Shown: piece by piece, positions 50,665 to 61,025 of the stretch
Layout: every line of letters begins with the position of its first letter
How positions within the stretch are numbered: position 1 is the first letter of the stretch
Assembly (NCBI GenBank): GCA_002366835.1
Contig: DFBZ01000038.1
Location: 129,163-193,162, forward strand
Source of the DNA: Gammaproteobacteria bacterium UBA3067
GTDB lineage: Bacteria > Pseudomonadota > Gammaproteobacteria > Pseudomonadales > UBA3067
Reading direction: 5' to 3'
Length of the DNA stretch: 64,000 bases
Made by a program: the position numbers and the translations under genes
Notes under the pieces: generated by a model
Databases searched by the model: none
What the model saw: only the letters and a program-made list of their open reading frames with translations
What the model was told of the DNA's origin: nothing

Positions 50665-53013
50665 TTAGGCTAATTTATTGCGTACCTTTCCTCTAGCTGA
50701 AGGCAAGGCATCTTTATATTTATCTATAAGCAATAACAGCGGGACAAAAAACAGAAAGTTCACCACGAGGGCCATAAAAATCGTGAGGGCCGTTAATATC
50801 CCCATGTCCGCATTCGGGGTAAAGTGGGAAAACCCAAGGATTCCAAAGTTTGCGGTGAGAAGAATGGATGTAAACAGTAGCGCTACACCGACATTTTGAA
50901 AGGCATACCTGATTGCCGCTTCTGTAGAGTAGCCATTTTCTCGCTTCGCCCGCACATATTTACTGAGAAAGTGAACGGTATCGTCCACCACAATACCGAT
51001 TGTTAAACTCGACACAATGGAAACGGCCATTCCAACCTGCCCCACAAGAAAGCCCCAAATACCAAATGTCATTGCGGCAGGTAAAAGGTTAGGCAGCAGG
51101 CTGAGCAAACCGTATTTAACGGAACGTAGTGCGAAAATCAGCAATGCAGACACCATTACCAGGGCTGTCACCGTGCCCAGTAGCATGCTTTTTATGTTAT
51201 CAATCGCAAGGGTGCCAAAAATAAGATCTAAACCTGTGCCCCGACTAACCATGTAGCCAGGCATGTTTTGTTTGATCCACTCGTGGGCTGCTTTCTCGAA
51301 CGCAATAACTTGCTGGGAGGAGAAATTTTTGGCAACCACCGAAACCACGGAATGAGTTTTGTCGGATGTCATTTGGTTGTTCGTTCCCAAACCAAAAGGC
51401 AGTGACATTTCATACATCAGAGTGTACTGAGAAACGAGTGGGCGACTATCGGGAATAACAAATGATTCGATATTGCCACCATTCATATCGCGATTCAGGC
51501 GTTTTAAGATGTCCGAATACCCTGTGGCAGATACGATCCCTGGTTGTGCTTTTGCCCACTCTACAAAGTCGTTTAGATGGCTCTGGTATTCTGGGTCCAT
51601 CACACTTTGTTCAATGTTGGGGCGACCAGGAAAAGAAAAGTCCAAGCGATTCATCCCAGTCAACTCGCGCATCATAAAGTCATTTGCTTTACGAACTTCA
51701 AATGTTTCGTCGAAATACTCATTCCATACGTCATTGAGCTCATTGTCTTTAATAAACCACAGAGAGGCCAATACAAACACAATCATAAACGCAAAAATGG
51801 GTCCACTAAAACGAATTACCTGTGCGCCAAACTGATCCATAAGCTTATGGGATATGCCTTCTGACTGCTTGTAAGTGCCTACTGGGCCAACCATTACCAA
51901 TGCTGGTAACAACACCACAGAAAGAAAGTAAGCCACCATCACACCGAGGGCCACCATGTTGCCCAAATCATGAAATGGAGGAGAGTCTGAAAAATTAAGG
52001 CAGAGAAAACCAATGGCAGTGGTGGAGCAGGTAAGAAAAACTGGCTGAAGGTTAACGCGCATGCTTTCAGACATGGCTTCGTTACGATCTTTACCACGGC
52101 TGCGCTCAAGCTGATACGTGACAAGAATATGTACGCAATTAGCAACAACCAGCGTGAGAATCATTGCTGGCGCGGCACCCACCATGGGTGAAAACATAAT
52201 GCCTATCCACCCGCCAAGCCCAACCCCCGCCATAATGGAGGCACCAACTAAAGTCAGTGTAATAATGGTTAAATAGATATTCTTTACCATCAGCAGCATC
52301 AATATAACAACGATAAGCAGCCCCAGAGGCATAGTAACTTTCATTTCCTCCATTGTTGCCATGGTGGCAGCATCAGTAAAAACCACCGTGCCGACCATAT
52401 ATATTTGCACCTCTGGATAAGCTTCGCGATAACGATCTCGCATTTTCTCTGCAAAGCGGGTTATCTCAGAGGCTTGTTTATTCGCGTCATCCATCTGTAC
52501 TTTTACAAATAGACCGGCAACATGCCCTTTTTCTGAAATCAGTGAATTAATGATGAGTGGTTCGCCCAGAGCGACTTGTTTTATCCTTTCGATCTTTTCG
52601 TCACTCAGTGACTTGGCGTCTTCTACCAGATATTCAACACTTAAATCATCCTCTGTCACTTCTGTATGCTGGAAGTTGACGATGGAATCAACGCGAGTCG
52701 AATGGGGAATTGTCCACGACTCTTCCGTTAACTCTTCCAATACCGAGAGTGTTTCACGGCTGAAGACTTGATCATTTTTCGGGTGAACGATGAAACCTAC
52801 CATCTCATTGCCCGCGTATTGATCCTCTACCTCCTTAAAATATTTGAACTGAGGATCATCTTCGGAAAAAAACTGCCGTGGATCGCTTTCTTGCTGAATG
52901 CCCAAAAGGCCGTAACTGGAGAGAGCGATAAAAATAGCGCTTAGGGAAATCACCAGCCAAGGGCGACTTAGTACAAGGTTTTGAAAGCGCTCGTTAAAGT
53001 TATCAAAAATCAT
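50665..53013 (-). CDS. RND/MMPL-family exporter
   Basis: 782 residues with 12 membrane helices in two repeats (helix 1 at about 20-36, group 225-385, helix 7 near 410, group 640-770) and two periplasmic loops. The second half holds SSLTIGIVVDDTVHFLSKY, the conserved MMPL/HpnN-type motif with membrane Asp residues. Members move lipids or hopanoids to the outer membrane; no partner protein gene is adjacent. The substrate is unknown, though the DUF1439 neighbour also hints at lipid handling. Confidence 0.88.
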   Translation of the reverse strand: MIFDNFNERFQNLVLSRPWLVISLSAIFIALSSYGLLGIQQESDPRQFFSEDDPQFKYFKEVEDQYAGNEMVGFIVHPKNDQVFSRETLSVLEELTEESWTIPHSTRVDSIVNFQHTEVTEDDLSVEYLVEDAKSLSDEKIERIKQVALGEPLIINSLISEKGHVAGLFVKVQMDDANKQASEITRFAEKMRDRYREAYPEVQIYMVGTVVFTDAATMATMEEMKVTMPLGLLIVVILMLLMVKNIYLTIITLTLVGASIMAGVGLGGWIGIMFSPMVGAAPAMILTLVVANCVHILVTYQLERSRGKDRNEAMSESMRVNLQPVFLTCSTTAIGFLCLNFSDSPPFHDLGNMVALGVMVAYFLSVVLLPALVMVGPVGTYKQSEGISHKLMDQFGAQVIRFSGPIFAFMIVFVLASLWFIKDNELNDVWNEYFDETFEVRKANDFMMRELTGMNRLDFSFPGRPNIEQSVMDPEYQSHLNDFVEWAKAQPGIVSATGYSDILKRLNRDMNGGNIESFVIPDSRPLVSQYTLMYEMSLPFGLGTNNQMTSDKTHSVVSVVAKNFSSQQVIAFEKAAHEWIKQNMPGYMVSRGTGLDLIFGTLAIDNIKSMLLGTVTALVMVSALLIFALRSVKYGLLSLLPNLLPAAMTFGIWGFLVGQVGMAVSIVSSLTIGIVVDDTVHFLSKYVRAKRENGYSTEAAIRYAFQNVGVALLFTSILLTANFGILGFSHFTPNADMGILTALTIFMALVVNFLFFVPLLLLIDKYKDALPSARGKVRNKLA

Positions 53014-53244
53014 TTAATTACTACTCTCTAGTATGAGTGAGTTAAGTGGGTAGATAGGCGCGTAATAATACAGAAAAGGGAACAGCACGTAAAAATAAAC
53101 TTGGAGTAAGAGGGGCGTTGTCGATCTAATTTTTTCCAGATAATAAAAATAGGTTGTCTTCTCGCTCAGCCTTTGTGTATTAAAGCGACGTTGGTGTCGC
53201 GCCCTGCTGGCTTTGATCTAAATCGAACTAAACAAGAATTAAAA

Positions 53245-53478
53245 ATGAGAAAAATAAAGTTACTTGGTTTATTGGGGCTTATGGCTGCGTCCCTCTCTGT
53301 GCGAGCCACTTAATACTTCTGAGCCAACCTGCACCTTAGCTGGTTTAGGATAGGTTAAAGTCATCACCTCTAATAATTGTTTTTATAAGTTTAAAGAGTC
53401 GCCAGAGGCAATCTATTATTGCGCTGGCCGTCGACGGGTTGTGATTTTCATGTTGGGCGGTTCTTTGACTACAACTTA
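53245..53478 (+). pseudogene. Eroded gene for a small secreted cysteine-containing peptide
   Basis: An ATG opens a perfect signal-peptide-like 22-residue stretch (MRKIKLLGLLGLMAASLSVR...) ended by TAA at 53311. One frame over, the sequence runs on as LNTSEPTCTLAGLG, a TAG, then VKVITSNNCFYKFKESPEA and IYYCAGRRR, ending at 53476-53478 just before a terminator. One frameshift and one stop would turn a protein of about 76 residues into this. Family unknown; the reconstruction is inference. Confidence 0.4.
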
Positions 53479-53484
53479 AAATAA

Positions 53485-53511
53485 AAAACCCCGCCTAAAG
53501 GCAAGGGTTTT
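53485..53511. terminator. Bidirectional intrinsic terminator
   Basis: AAAACCC (53485-53491) pairs with GGGTTTT (53505-53511), with an inner GCC/GGC pairing. A-rich before and T at the stem end, so it can act for the eroded gene and, on the other strand, for the response regulator gene. Confidence 0.75.
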
Positions 53512-53612
53512 AGTTGCTTAGTAGAGTTGCTATTGCCGATATTATTAGGGTATTTCTAAAGTAGTTAAGCTCTTTAAGGGTCTTAACTACTTCGCTCTCC
53601 GTCAATTGAGCA

Positions 53613-54047
53613 TTAGGCCAACTCGAGCCCCATAACATCAACAATCGCAGTTTTCAGCTCTTTTGCTGAAAACGGTTTTGCTAATACTTTGTCAACACCC
53701 AAGAAGCCAACCGACTCGGCACAATCAACCTCGGCATCATTAGGCCAGCGCCCTGACATGGCAATCACCAGTACCTCGGGGCATATTTTCTTAAAACGAA
53801 CCGTAAGGCTAATGCCGTCGCGACCAGGAAGCACCACGTCAGTTAATACAAGCTCAGGCCGATACTTTTGAAACTTATAGAAACCTTGATTTCCATCCTC
53901 AGCGAGGATGACCCGGAAGCCACTGAGTTCTAGCAATTCTGCAAGATAGTTTCTCAGGTGATCATCATCTTCTACGATCAGTATGGTCTTTGAATCAGGG
54001 GCAGCGCTAAGTTCCTTCTTTGCCTTGTTTGTCCCACCTTCAATCAT
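53613..54047 (-). CDS. Single-domain response regulator
   Basis: 144 residues, essentially one receiver domain with no output domain. Seen: acidic pocket VEDDD (25-29), phosphoacceptor D70 in LVLTDVVLPGRDG, the switch Ser98 and K124 in LAKPF. Strong AAGGAG before the ATG. An N-terminal charged stretch of about 20 residues precedes the domain. No kinase gene is adjacent; it may be a phosphotransfer or CheY-like signal protein. Confidence 0.88.
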   Translation of the reverse strand: MIEGGTNKAKKELSAAPDSKTILIVEDDDHLRNYLAELLELSGFRVILAEDGNQGFYKFQKYRPELVLTDVVLPGRDGISLTVRFKKICPEVLVIAMSGRWPNDAEVDCAESVGFLGVDKVLAKPFSAKELKTAIVDVMGLELA

Positions 54048-54213
54048 TGCCTATCTCCTTGATTGGGCTGAAGTAATATTGTCGTCGAAAATCGTCCTGT
54101 GCGCACACAAAGTAGCACCGATATTAAAACTTGCCAAGTAAGCCGCCAAACGTAACAAAAATCAATACGAATATGGTCTAATTGTCCCTTGTCTTAGAAT
54201 CGTAGCAACTTAG

Positions 54214-56265
54214 ATGTCGATAAAATCTGCAACAATGTCTCCAGTAACAACTGCCTGTTTACGCTGGGAAAATAGCGCTCCCATTTCAGAGGCATTTGAT
54301 GACATTTACTTCTCAAGTGAAGACGGGCTTGAGGAGTCCAAATATGTGTTTCTTGAGGGGAATGACCTAGAAGACAGATGGGCAAACTGGTCAACACCAG
54401 GCTCCAAGTATTTTACTGTCATCGAAACCGGGTTTGGTACAGGTTTAAACTTTCTTGCAACCTGGGACCTGTGGGATCAAACAGCGCCATCAGACTGTCA
54501 ACTGCACTATGTGTCTGTTGAGAAGTACCCGATGAGAGGGGAAGATATCCTTTTGGCACTTAATAAGTGGCCCCATCTTGCCGACAAGCTTACTTTGCTA
54601 TTACAAAGTTACCCACTGAGCCTGCCTGGTATTCATAGGATCATTCTCAATGAGGGAAGAGTTCACTTAACACTGATGTGGGGCGATGCCTTATCTTCCT
54701 TCACTAACTTTAGTGGAAAGGCTGACGCCTGGTTTCTGGATGGTTTCGCGCCCTCTAAAAACCCAGACATGTGGACAGATCTTCTGTATGAGCAAATGGC
54801 TCGCCTAAGTGGAAGCAACACAACACTCAGCACTTTCACCGCCGCCAGCCGGGTACGAAAAGGTCTTATTGCTGCTGGGTTTAGTATTAAAAAAAGAAAG
54901 GGTTATAAGTACAAACGGGAAATGCTGGTGGGAAACTTTACGCCCCAGGAATTGCCAAATTCGCACACGAGCACCCAGCTATGTGCGCAACAGAGTCCTT
55001 GGTTTATAAACCGGTCAAACGACGCTCAAAAGCCTAAAACTGCGGTGGTCATTGGGGGCGGTATTGCTGGCACTACTAGCGCCTATGCACTATCTCGGAA
55101 CGGGTTTAAAGTAGAATTGATTGAGCGTGAAGGGAAACTGGCAAATAGCGCATCCGGCAACCCTACAGGTGTACTTTTTACCAAGCTAAATCCAGAGTTT
55201 TCGCTGCAAAATTACTTTTATCAGCAAAGTTACTTACATGCCATCCGCCATATGCGGGATCTATCGAGTCAAACGCGAGCTGCCGAAGTTCTACAGTGGC
55301 AACAATGCGGTTTGCTGCAGCTCTCGTTCTCAGAGAAAGAAAGCCGACTTCAGGAACAGATCCTAGCGAGCGGCAAGTGGCCAGAGGAGGTCGCACTGCC
55401 TGTCACCGCTCAGCAAGCAAGTGATCTAAGTGGTGTTCCACAATCTAGTGGCGGCTTATTCCTTCCGCAGTCTGGCTGGGTAGACCCCGCTAGTCTTTGT
55501 GAGGCATTGCTTTATAAAAATAGCAATATTCGCATTCGCTGCAATCAACACGCTTTAAGCCTTTCGCGAGATAAGAGTGGTCAATGGCATGTTTTTGATA
55601 AACAGAAACAGCTAATTGCCTCTGCAGATATTGTCATTATCGCTAACAGCACGGATGCACTGCACTTTCCCCAAAGCGCGCACCTTCCTCTAAAATCCAT
55701 AAGGGGGCAAATTTCCTTAGTGCCCGCAACGAAGGCCTCTGCGAAACTTAAAACATTAGTCAATTATGATGGTTATACAGCGCCTGATAGGAATGGTTAT
55801 CACTGCATTGGGGCAACTTTTCATCCGAAGGAAAATTGCACGAAGGTTCGTGCAAGCGACCATTTGGCTAACCTGGATCAATTAAACCGTGCCTGTCCTG
55901 AGTTATATAAAATGCTGAACGCTGCCCAGTCCTTAGAAAATATTAAAGGGCGAACTGCATTTCGTTGTCAGACGCCTGACTACCTTCCCCTTGTTGGCCC
56001 CCTTCCTCAGTTTGAATCGTTTACTCAGGACTATGCAGGGCTACGCACCGGCAGACTAAAGGAAAAATACCCCACAGGTCACTTTTACCCCGGACTTTAT
56101 ATTAATACCGCATACGGATCCCGAGGGCTGACCAGTGCGCCGCTGTGTTCAGAAATACTGTTAAGTCACATTACGGGAGAGCCGCAAGCGATTGAAAATG
56201 ACGTGGTCAATGCATTGCATCCGGCACGCTTTATTATTCGCAACTTGAAACGACGCTTGGTTTAA
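54214..56265 (+). CDS. mnmC: tRNA 5-methylaminomethyl-2-thiouridine biosynthesis bifunctional protein MnmC
   Basis: 683 residues. The N-terminal SAM methyltransferase domain (about 1-250) has ETGFGTGLNFLATW and AWFLDGFAPSKNPDMW. The C-terminal FAD oxidoreductase domain (from about 272) starts with TAVVIGGGIAGTTSAYALS and ends with NTAYGSRGLTSAPLCSE. Removes the carboxymethyl group and methylates U34 in the same tRNAs that MnmA thiolates (22 kb away in this window). Confidence 0.96.
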   Translation: MSIKSATMSPVTTACLRWENSAPISEAFDDIYFSSEDGLEESKYVFLEGNDLEDRWANWSTPGSKYFTVIETGFGTGLNFLATWDLWDQTAPSDCQLHYVSVEKYPMRGEDILLALNKWPHLADKLTLLLQSYPLSLPGIHRIILNEGRVHLTLMWGDALSSFTNFSGKADAWFLDGFAPSKNPDMWTDLLYEQMARLSGSNTTLSTFTAASRVRKGLIAAGFSIKKRKGYKYKREMLVGNFTPQELPNSHTSTQLCAQQSPWFINRSNDAQKPKTAVVIGGGIAGTTSAYALSRNGFKVELIEREGKLANSASGNPTGVLFTKLNPEFSLQNYFYQQSYLHAIRHMRDLSSQTRAAEVLQWQQCGLLQLSFSEKESRLQEQILASGKWPEEVALPVTAQQASDLSGVPQSSGGLFLPQSGWVDPASLCEALLYKNSNIRIRCNQHALSLSRDKSGQWHVFDKQKQLIASADIVIIANSTDALHFPQSAHLPLKSIRGQISLVPATKASAKLKTLVNYDGYTAPDRNGYHCIGATFHPKENCTKVRASDHLANLDQLNRACPELYKMLNAAQSLENIKGRTAFRCQTPDYLPLVGPLPQFESFTQDYAGLRTGRLKEKYPTGHFYPGLYINTAYGSRGLTSAPLCSEILLSHITGEPQAIENDVVNALHPARFIIRNLKRRLV

Positions 56266-56282
56266 CGCGATAGAAAACACAC

Positions 56283-56699
56283 TCAAAATAGATAGCCTTT
56301 ATCAAACTGTCGTTGAATATAATTGACGCGCGTTCGATTCGCACCAAAGTCGGTGATACCTGACCGAGCAATCGATCTGATGTGGAATACCTTTTCGGAT
56401 TCGCTCCACACCAACTCCAAGTCATCGGTGAATAGAAACCAGCGAGTGCAGACCGCGTATAAATGCCCCTCCTGCAAAGACGAGATTTCGCAACCAGGAA
56501 GGCCTGAGATGATTTCAGCGAGTCGCTTTAAGTCAGCCCCCTTTTCTCCATGCGGGCGGATCGCTGAAATACGAGATTGCGGTGCATTAGACTGACTACT
56601 AACACCGCAGGGAGAGTTTGAAATAGGTTTAAGAGACGCTTTTAAACGTTCCTTCTCGGAGTCACGAAGCGCTAAAGTATCTGACCTATGTTCGGTCAC
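56283..56699 (-). CDS. DUF1499 family protein
   Basis: 138 residues. The family's CVSSQ block appears as CGVSSQSNAP (about 31-40), followed by the DLELVWSE segment and the conserved IRSIARSGITDFGANRTRV (about 108-126). No signal peptide. The function is unknown. It converges on mnmC 17 nt away and is upstream-adjacent to DUF3422 on the same strand. Confidence 0.8.
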   Translation of the reverse strand: MTEHRSDTLALRDSEKERLKASLKPISNSPCGVSSQSNAPQSRISAIRPHGEKGADLKRLAEIISGLPGCEISSLQEGHLYAVCTRWFLFTDDLELVWSESEKVFHIRSIARSGITDFGANRTRVNYIQRQFDKGYLF

Positions 56700-56731
56700 T
56701 ATTCATCCCCACTATTTTCCTGTGAAATTAA

Positions 56732-58051
56732 TCAAGCACCCGTGGTGCGTGTCAAACGTTTCCGCACATGCCGACTCACTGCCCACACCACAATAATTAC
56801 CGATGGCACACTTAAGCCAATCGTCAGAGGAAGGTTAATGTCTACCCATCCGCCATCTTTAATCGCAGTTACGGCGATACGAATTAAGCCAACTAGGGCA
56901 AAACTAATAGCTGCCACCGACATGCCTTCAACCATTTGCTGAAGTCGCAGTTGAATTTCACTACGCTGATTCATCGAGGCCAGTAAACCCTGGTTCTGTT
57001 CTTTTAGAGTTAAATCGACACGAGTATTGAGTAACTCACCAGCGCGACCAATGCGGCTCGACAAATCTTCCAAACGGCGATGTGCCGATTCACAGGTGCG
57101 CATTGCGGGGGTCAAACGTCGCATAAGAAACTCTGGAATACTCTGTACCCCTTCAACCTCATCCCGCTTTAAATAGGCCATTCGGCTTGATACAAGCTCG
57201 TAATAGGCGCGTGTGGCACCAAAGCGATAATTGGTATCGGAGTGAAAGCGTTCAACCTTTGCGGCAAGCGTTGTTAGCTGTTTCAACAGCTGTCGCTCAT
57301 CTTCGCCATGCTGGATGTCGGAAATCTGCGCATTGATTTGGGCCAGCTCTTGATCCATGGCGTTTACGCCTGCACTCACCTCTCGAGCGATAGGGAGCGC
57401 CATCAATGCCATCACTCGGTAAGTTTCAACCTCTAGTAAACGCTGCACCAGGCGCCCTGACTGGCAAGGGTTTAAGTTTCTTCGATGAACCAGCACCCTG
57501 CTGAAGTGATCGCTGTGTAAACGGAAGGAAGTCCATACCGTTGCCAGGTCATCCTCGGTGTAACCTCCAATCAAACGTTGCCCCTCGAAAAGGGGTTTTA
57601 TGTCCTCTTTGCGGGTCGATACATTTTGCGCATCGATAACGAGTAGATGAACCCCCACTACAAGTTTGCCAGGAAGCGAACTCAACCAAGACTCAGGCAC
57701 CATTTCCAAGGCGGTTTTATCGAAACCCTCCTCGTCTCCAGCAGGGGTAATAATGGTATAAGTGGAAAACTCCGTGTGCTTTTCCCAGCGTACTTCAAAA
57801 CCTCCAAAATTCTGGTAATAACAGGAGGAAGCATCTCCCGGAGGGTTGCCGCTATAGCGTTTACCAAGTTCCGCCAGAGCTTCGTACTCTTTTTCTATGC
57901 AATGTCCTTCATTGAGCAATGCGAGGTGAGATACCTTAACCGGCGAGGGCAACATAGGAAAGGGTCGCGTATGAAGCTCTTGATAGAGATCCTCGCGTAA
58001 CTCATGGATATCAAAGATGCTGGATGTTTTACCAGACCCCAAAAAGCTCAT
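56732..58051 (-). CDS. DUF3422 family membrane protein
   Basis: 439 residues. The N-terminal block HELREDLYQELHTRPFP and the following SHLALLNEG are diagnostic of DUF3422. A long helical middle (about 215-370) precedes two C-terminal membrane helices (about 375-395 and 405-425) and a basic end, a layout somewhat like CorA-type proteins. The function is unknown. The short gap (32 nt) suggests an operon with the DUF1499 gene. Confidence 0.85.
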   Translation of the reverse strand: MSFLGSGKTSSIFDIHELREDLYQELHTRPFPMLPSPVKVSHLALLNEGHCIEKEYEALAELGKRYSGNPPGDASSCYYQNFGGFEVRWEKHTEFSTYTIITPAGDEEGFDKTALEMVPESWLSSLPGKLVVGVHLLVIDAQNVSTRKEDIKPLFEGQRLIGGYTEDDLATVWTSFRLHSDHFSRVLVHRRNLNPCQSGRLVQRLLEVETYRVMALMALPIAREVSAGVNAMDQELAQINAQISDIQHGEDERQLLKQLTTLAAKVERFHSDTNYRFGATRAYYELVSSRMAYLKRDEVEGVQSIPEFLMRRLTPAMRTCESAHRRLEDLSSRIGRAGELLNTRVDLTLKEQNQGLLASMNQRSEIQLRLQQMVEGMSVAAISFALVGLIRIAVTAIKDGGWVDINLPLTIGLSVPSVIIVVWAVSRHVRKRLTRTTGA

Positions 58052-58287
58052 AAACGGCTCCTACTTCAACCTGCATTCTTTTCTTGCGCTAAAAAGGGGC
58101 GAGATTATATATGGGATTCGGTAGAGAACAAAATTCAAACCAAGCGGAATCTCTCGAGTTCTGTTTGATTCTTGCGCGAGATCAATTCGAGCGGCAATTA
58201 AAGAAGCTGCTTCGTTATAGGATAGAAAAAAGCGGAGGGAGGAAACCAGCGTTTTGGTAAAAGCTCAAAACGCTGAATGAATCAATT

Positions 58288-58758
58288 TTAGTGGGCATGC
58301 CCGTGCGCGATCTCTTCCTTTGTTCCTTCACGCACCTCAATCACCTCAACTTCAAAGGTCAGAGGAATCCCCGCCAAAGGATGATTCGCATCCACAATGA
58401 CTTCATTGCCCTCTACCCCTTTTATTACCACGCGCTCAACAGAGCCATCTTCATCCTCAGCCTCAAAGGACATGCCGACTTCAATGTTTTCAATTCCTGG
58501 GAAAGCGGACCGGTCAACGCGCTGGATTAGCTCGGGAGCAGGCTCCCCATAGGCTTCGTTTGGCGCAATGGTCACTTCCAGGGTATCGCCGACGGCCTTG
58601 CCCTGTAGCGCCTTTTCGAGACCAGGAATGATGTTGTCTGCGCCATGAAGATAAACAAGTGGTTCGTTCTCCTCGGTACTATCTACAACATTGCCGTTGT
58701 TGTCGGTCAATTTGTAACGGATGCTGACCGCGTGATTATTTCCAATAAGTAAAGACAT
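58288..58758 (-). CDS. slyD: FKBP-type peptidyl-prolyl isomerase SlyD
   Basis: 156 residues. FKBP fold with an inserted chaperone flap: GNVVDSTEENEPLVYLHGADNIIPG, then IAPNEAYGEPAPELIQRV (flap start). The short His-containing tail (AHGHAH) is a reduced version of the metal-binding SlyD tail. Folding helper and possible nickel chaperone. Confidence 0.93.
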   Translation of the reverse strand: MSLLIGNNHAVSIRYKLTDNNGNVVDSTEENEPLVYLHGADNIIPGLEKALQGKAVGDTLEVTIAPNEAYGEPAPELIQRVDRSAFPGIENIEVGMSFEAEDEDGSVERVVIKGVEGNEVIVDANHPLAGIPLTFEVEVIEVREGTKEEIAHGHAH

Positions 58759-59493
58759 AAAATAAACCTATGAGTTAGTGCTAGCAGACATGAAAGAATA
58801 AAGGGGTGGGAAACGTAAGCTTTTCGTACGAAAAATTTAATTCGCGTTATAGCTCCACATTTTGGCGAATTATGTGACTAATGGTGATATTGCGCAAGGA
58901 GCATTTTTGATCACGCCAAGAGTTTTTTTAGAAGGCCATGTTTCTAGCGGGAGGGCATCTCAAGGACTTCAGTCTGCAAGTCCCTGTTTTTTTGGACGTT
59001 ACTGAAAGTCTTAGAGTGACCCGGTATTAACGCTCACCCCCAAAAAGAGGTTAAAATTCCAACGATACGAAAGCCTACGGTTTTGAACCCTCAAACACCT
59101 CGTAGCCGTAGGTTTCTGTCCAATTATTACTAACGCCCTCCAGATACGTGCGATATACATAATATGGTGGCTGAAAAAATGACACGACAGTGTGGAAGCA
59201 TATAGAAAAGGGGCAGCGTCTGTATGACACTGCATATATATATATATGACCGAACAGGGAAATCAGGTGTGTTGTTAGAACATGGATCTATGCCACTAGT
59301 TGCGCCGTCCGTATTTCCACTTCCAATAAAGAGCAACGATGTGACCAACCTAGGTAGACACTGGCGATAAAGGTGCCGAAATAGACCCATTCAGGAGCGA
59401 TTCGCATGAGCAATTTATCGATCGAAATTGCCATTAAGCAGTTTGTGTTAAGCAAAGCAAAACTAACTATTTAGCAACCTCTAAGAAGTCCAT
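58759..59493. other. Gene-free region before the IS66 remnant
   Basis: 735 bp. A hairpin CCTACGG (59074-59080) with CCGTAGG (59106-59112) and an AT microsatellite near 59233-59248 are the only structures noted. It may be further decayed mobile-element DNA. Confidence 0.5.
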
Positions 59494-59645
59494 GCCAATG
59501 CAATTTATTACAGCCTGAAGAAATGGCGAAAGCCAACAGGCTGGAGCGCTATGCGTATTTCAGAATTATATTAATGCCTGCACCGCTTGAGGACACGGTT
59601 GAGAAGATGGAAGTATTACTGCCGTGGAACGTGAAGACTGAGTAA
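59494..59645 (+). pseudogene. C-terminal remnant of an IS66-family transposase
   Basis: ANAIYYSLK in one frame continues one frame over as EMAKANRLERYAYFR, then PLEDTVEKMEVLLPWNVKTE and a stop at 59643-59645. This matches the conserved end of IS66 TnpC (typical YSLIETAKANGLEPYAYLR and VEDIEALLPWNV). Only about 50 codons with a frameshift remain. Confidence 0.8.
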
Positions 59646-59668
59646 GCACCTTCTTAATGGGTGCTTAC
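59642..59668. repeat. 9-bp inverted repeat after the IS66 remnant
   Basis: GTAAGCACC (59642-59650) with GGTGCTTAC (59660-59668), no T-run. It overlaps the remnant's stop codon; possibly a former terminator or an end of the lost element. Confidence 0.6.
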
Positions 59669-59728
59669 GCTCCATCTACTTCACTTATATACTAATAGCG
59701 CTCCAGTGTAAGGTTATTTTATTACTGC

Positions 59729-60607
<879 letters not shown>

Positions 60608-60967
60608 TTAGCCTCCCGAGCGCTTCACCACCCACCCGTTTTTGGGGAGCTCTTTCAACAGCACAACACAGTGATCACCTTGTAGTTCAATGACACCATC
60701 CTTTACTGTACCACCCGTTCCACAGAGGTTACGAAGACGTTTTGCGAGATTTTTAAGTTCCACTTCGGGTAATGGCGCACCGCTTACAAGTGTGACTCCC
60801 TTGCCTTTTCTTCCCTTTGTCTCACGCGATACACGCACTATTCCGTCTGTTTCTGGTATTTTATCTTTTTTTAATTTATCACACTGGCAGACCGCAGCTG
60901 CTTGATTGCAGTCAGGGCAAATTCGCCCTTGGTCTGTAGAATAGACAAGACGCTGCTTTTTACTCAT
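60608..60967 (-). CDS. yciH: SUI1/eIF1-like translation factor YciH
   Basis: 119 residues. The eIF1/SUI1 domain is in the C-terminal part (about 55-119) with GTGGTVKDGVIELQGDH. The N-terminus has CPDC...CQC cysteines, a feature of many YciH proteins. Helps initiation fidelity or stress-time translation in E. coli. Confidence 0.92.
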   Translation of the reverse strand: MSKKQRLVYSTDQGRICPDCNQAAAVCQCDKLKKDKIPETDGIVRVSRETKGRKGKGVTLVSGAPLPEVELKNLAKRLRNLCGTGGTVKDGVIELQGDHCVVLLKELPKNGWVVKRSGG

Positions 60968-61025
60968 AAAGCCCTCTACATGGATAGAGCAGATGCCTAC
61001 CGCTTAAGCCCGTGGGGTACTTCCT

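Larger units (their letters stand above)
53014..53612. other. Region with eroded small gene and terminator
   Basis: 600 bp between the RND exporter and the response regulator. Apart from the remnant at 53245-53478 and the terminator at 53485-53511, nothing was recognised. Confidence 0.55.

Noticed and set aside
59233..59248. AT dinucleotide run as a possible promoter or repeat element
   Set aside because: Simple microsatellite with no nearby gene start; no functional claim possible.
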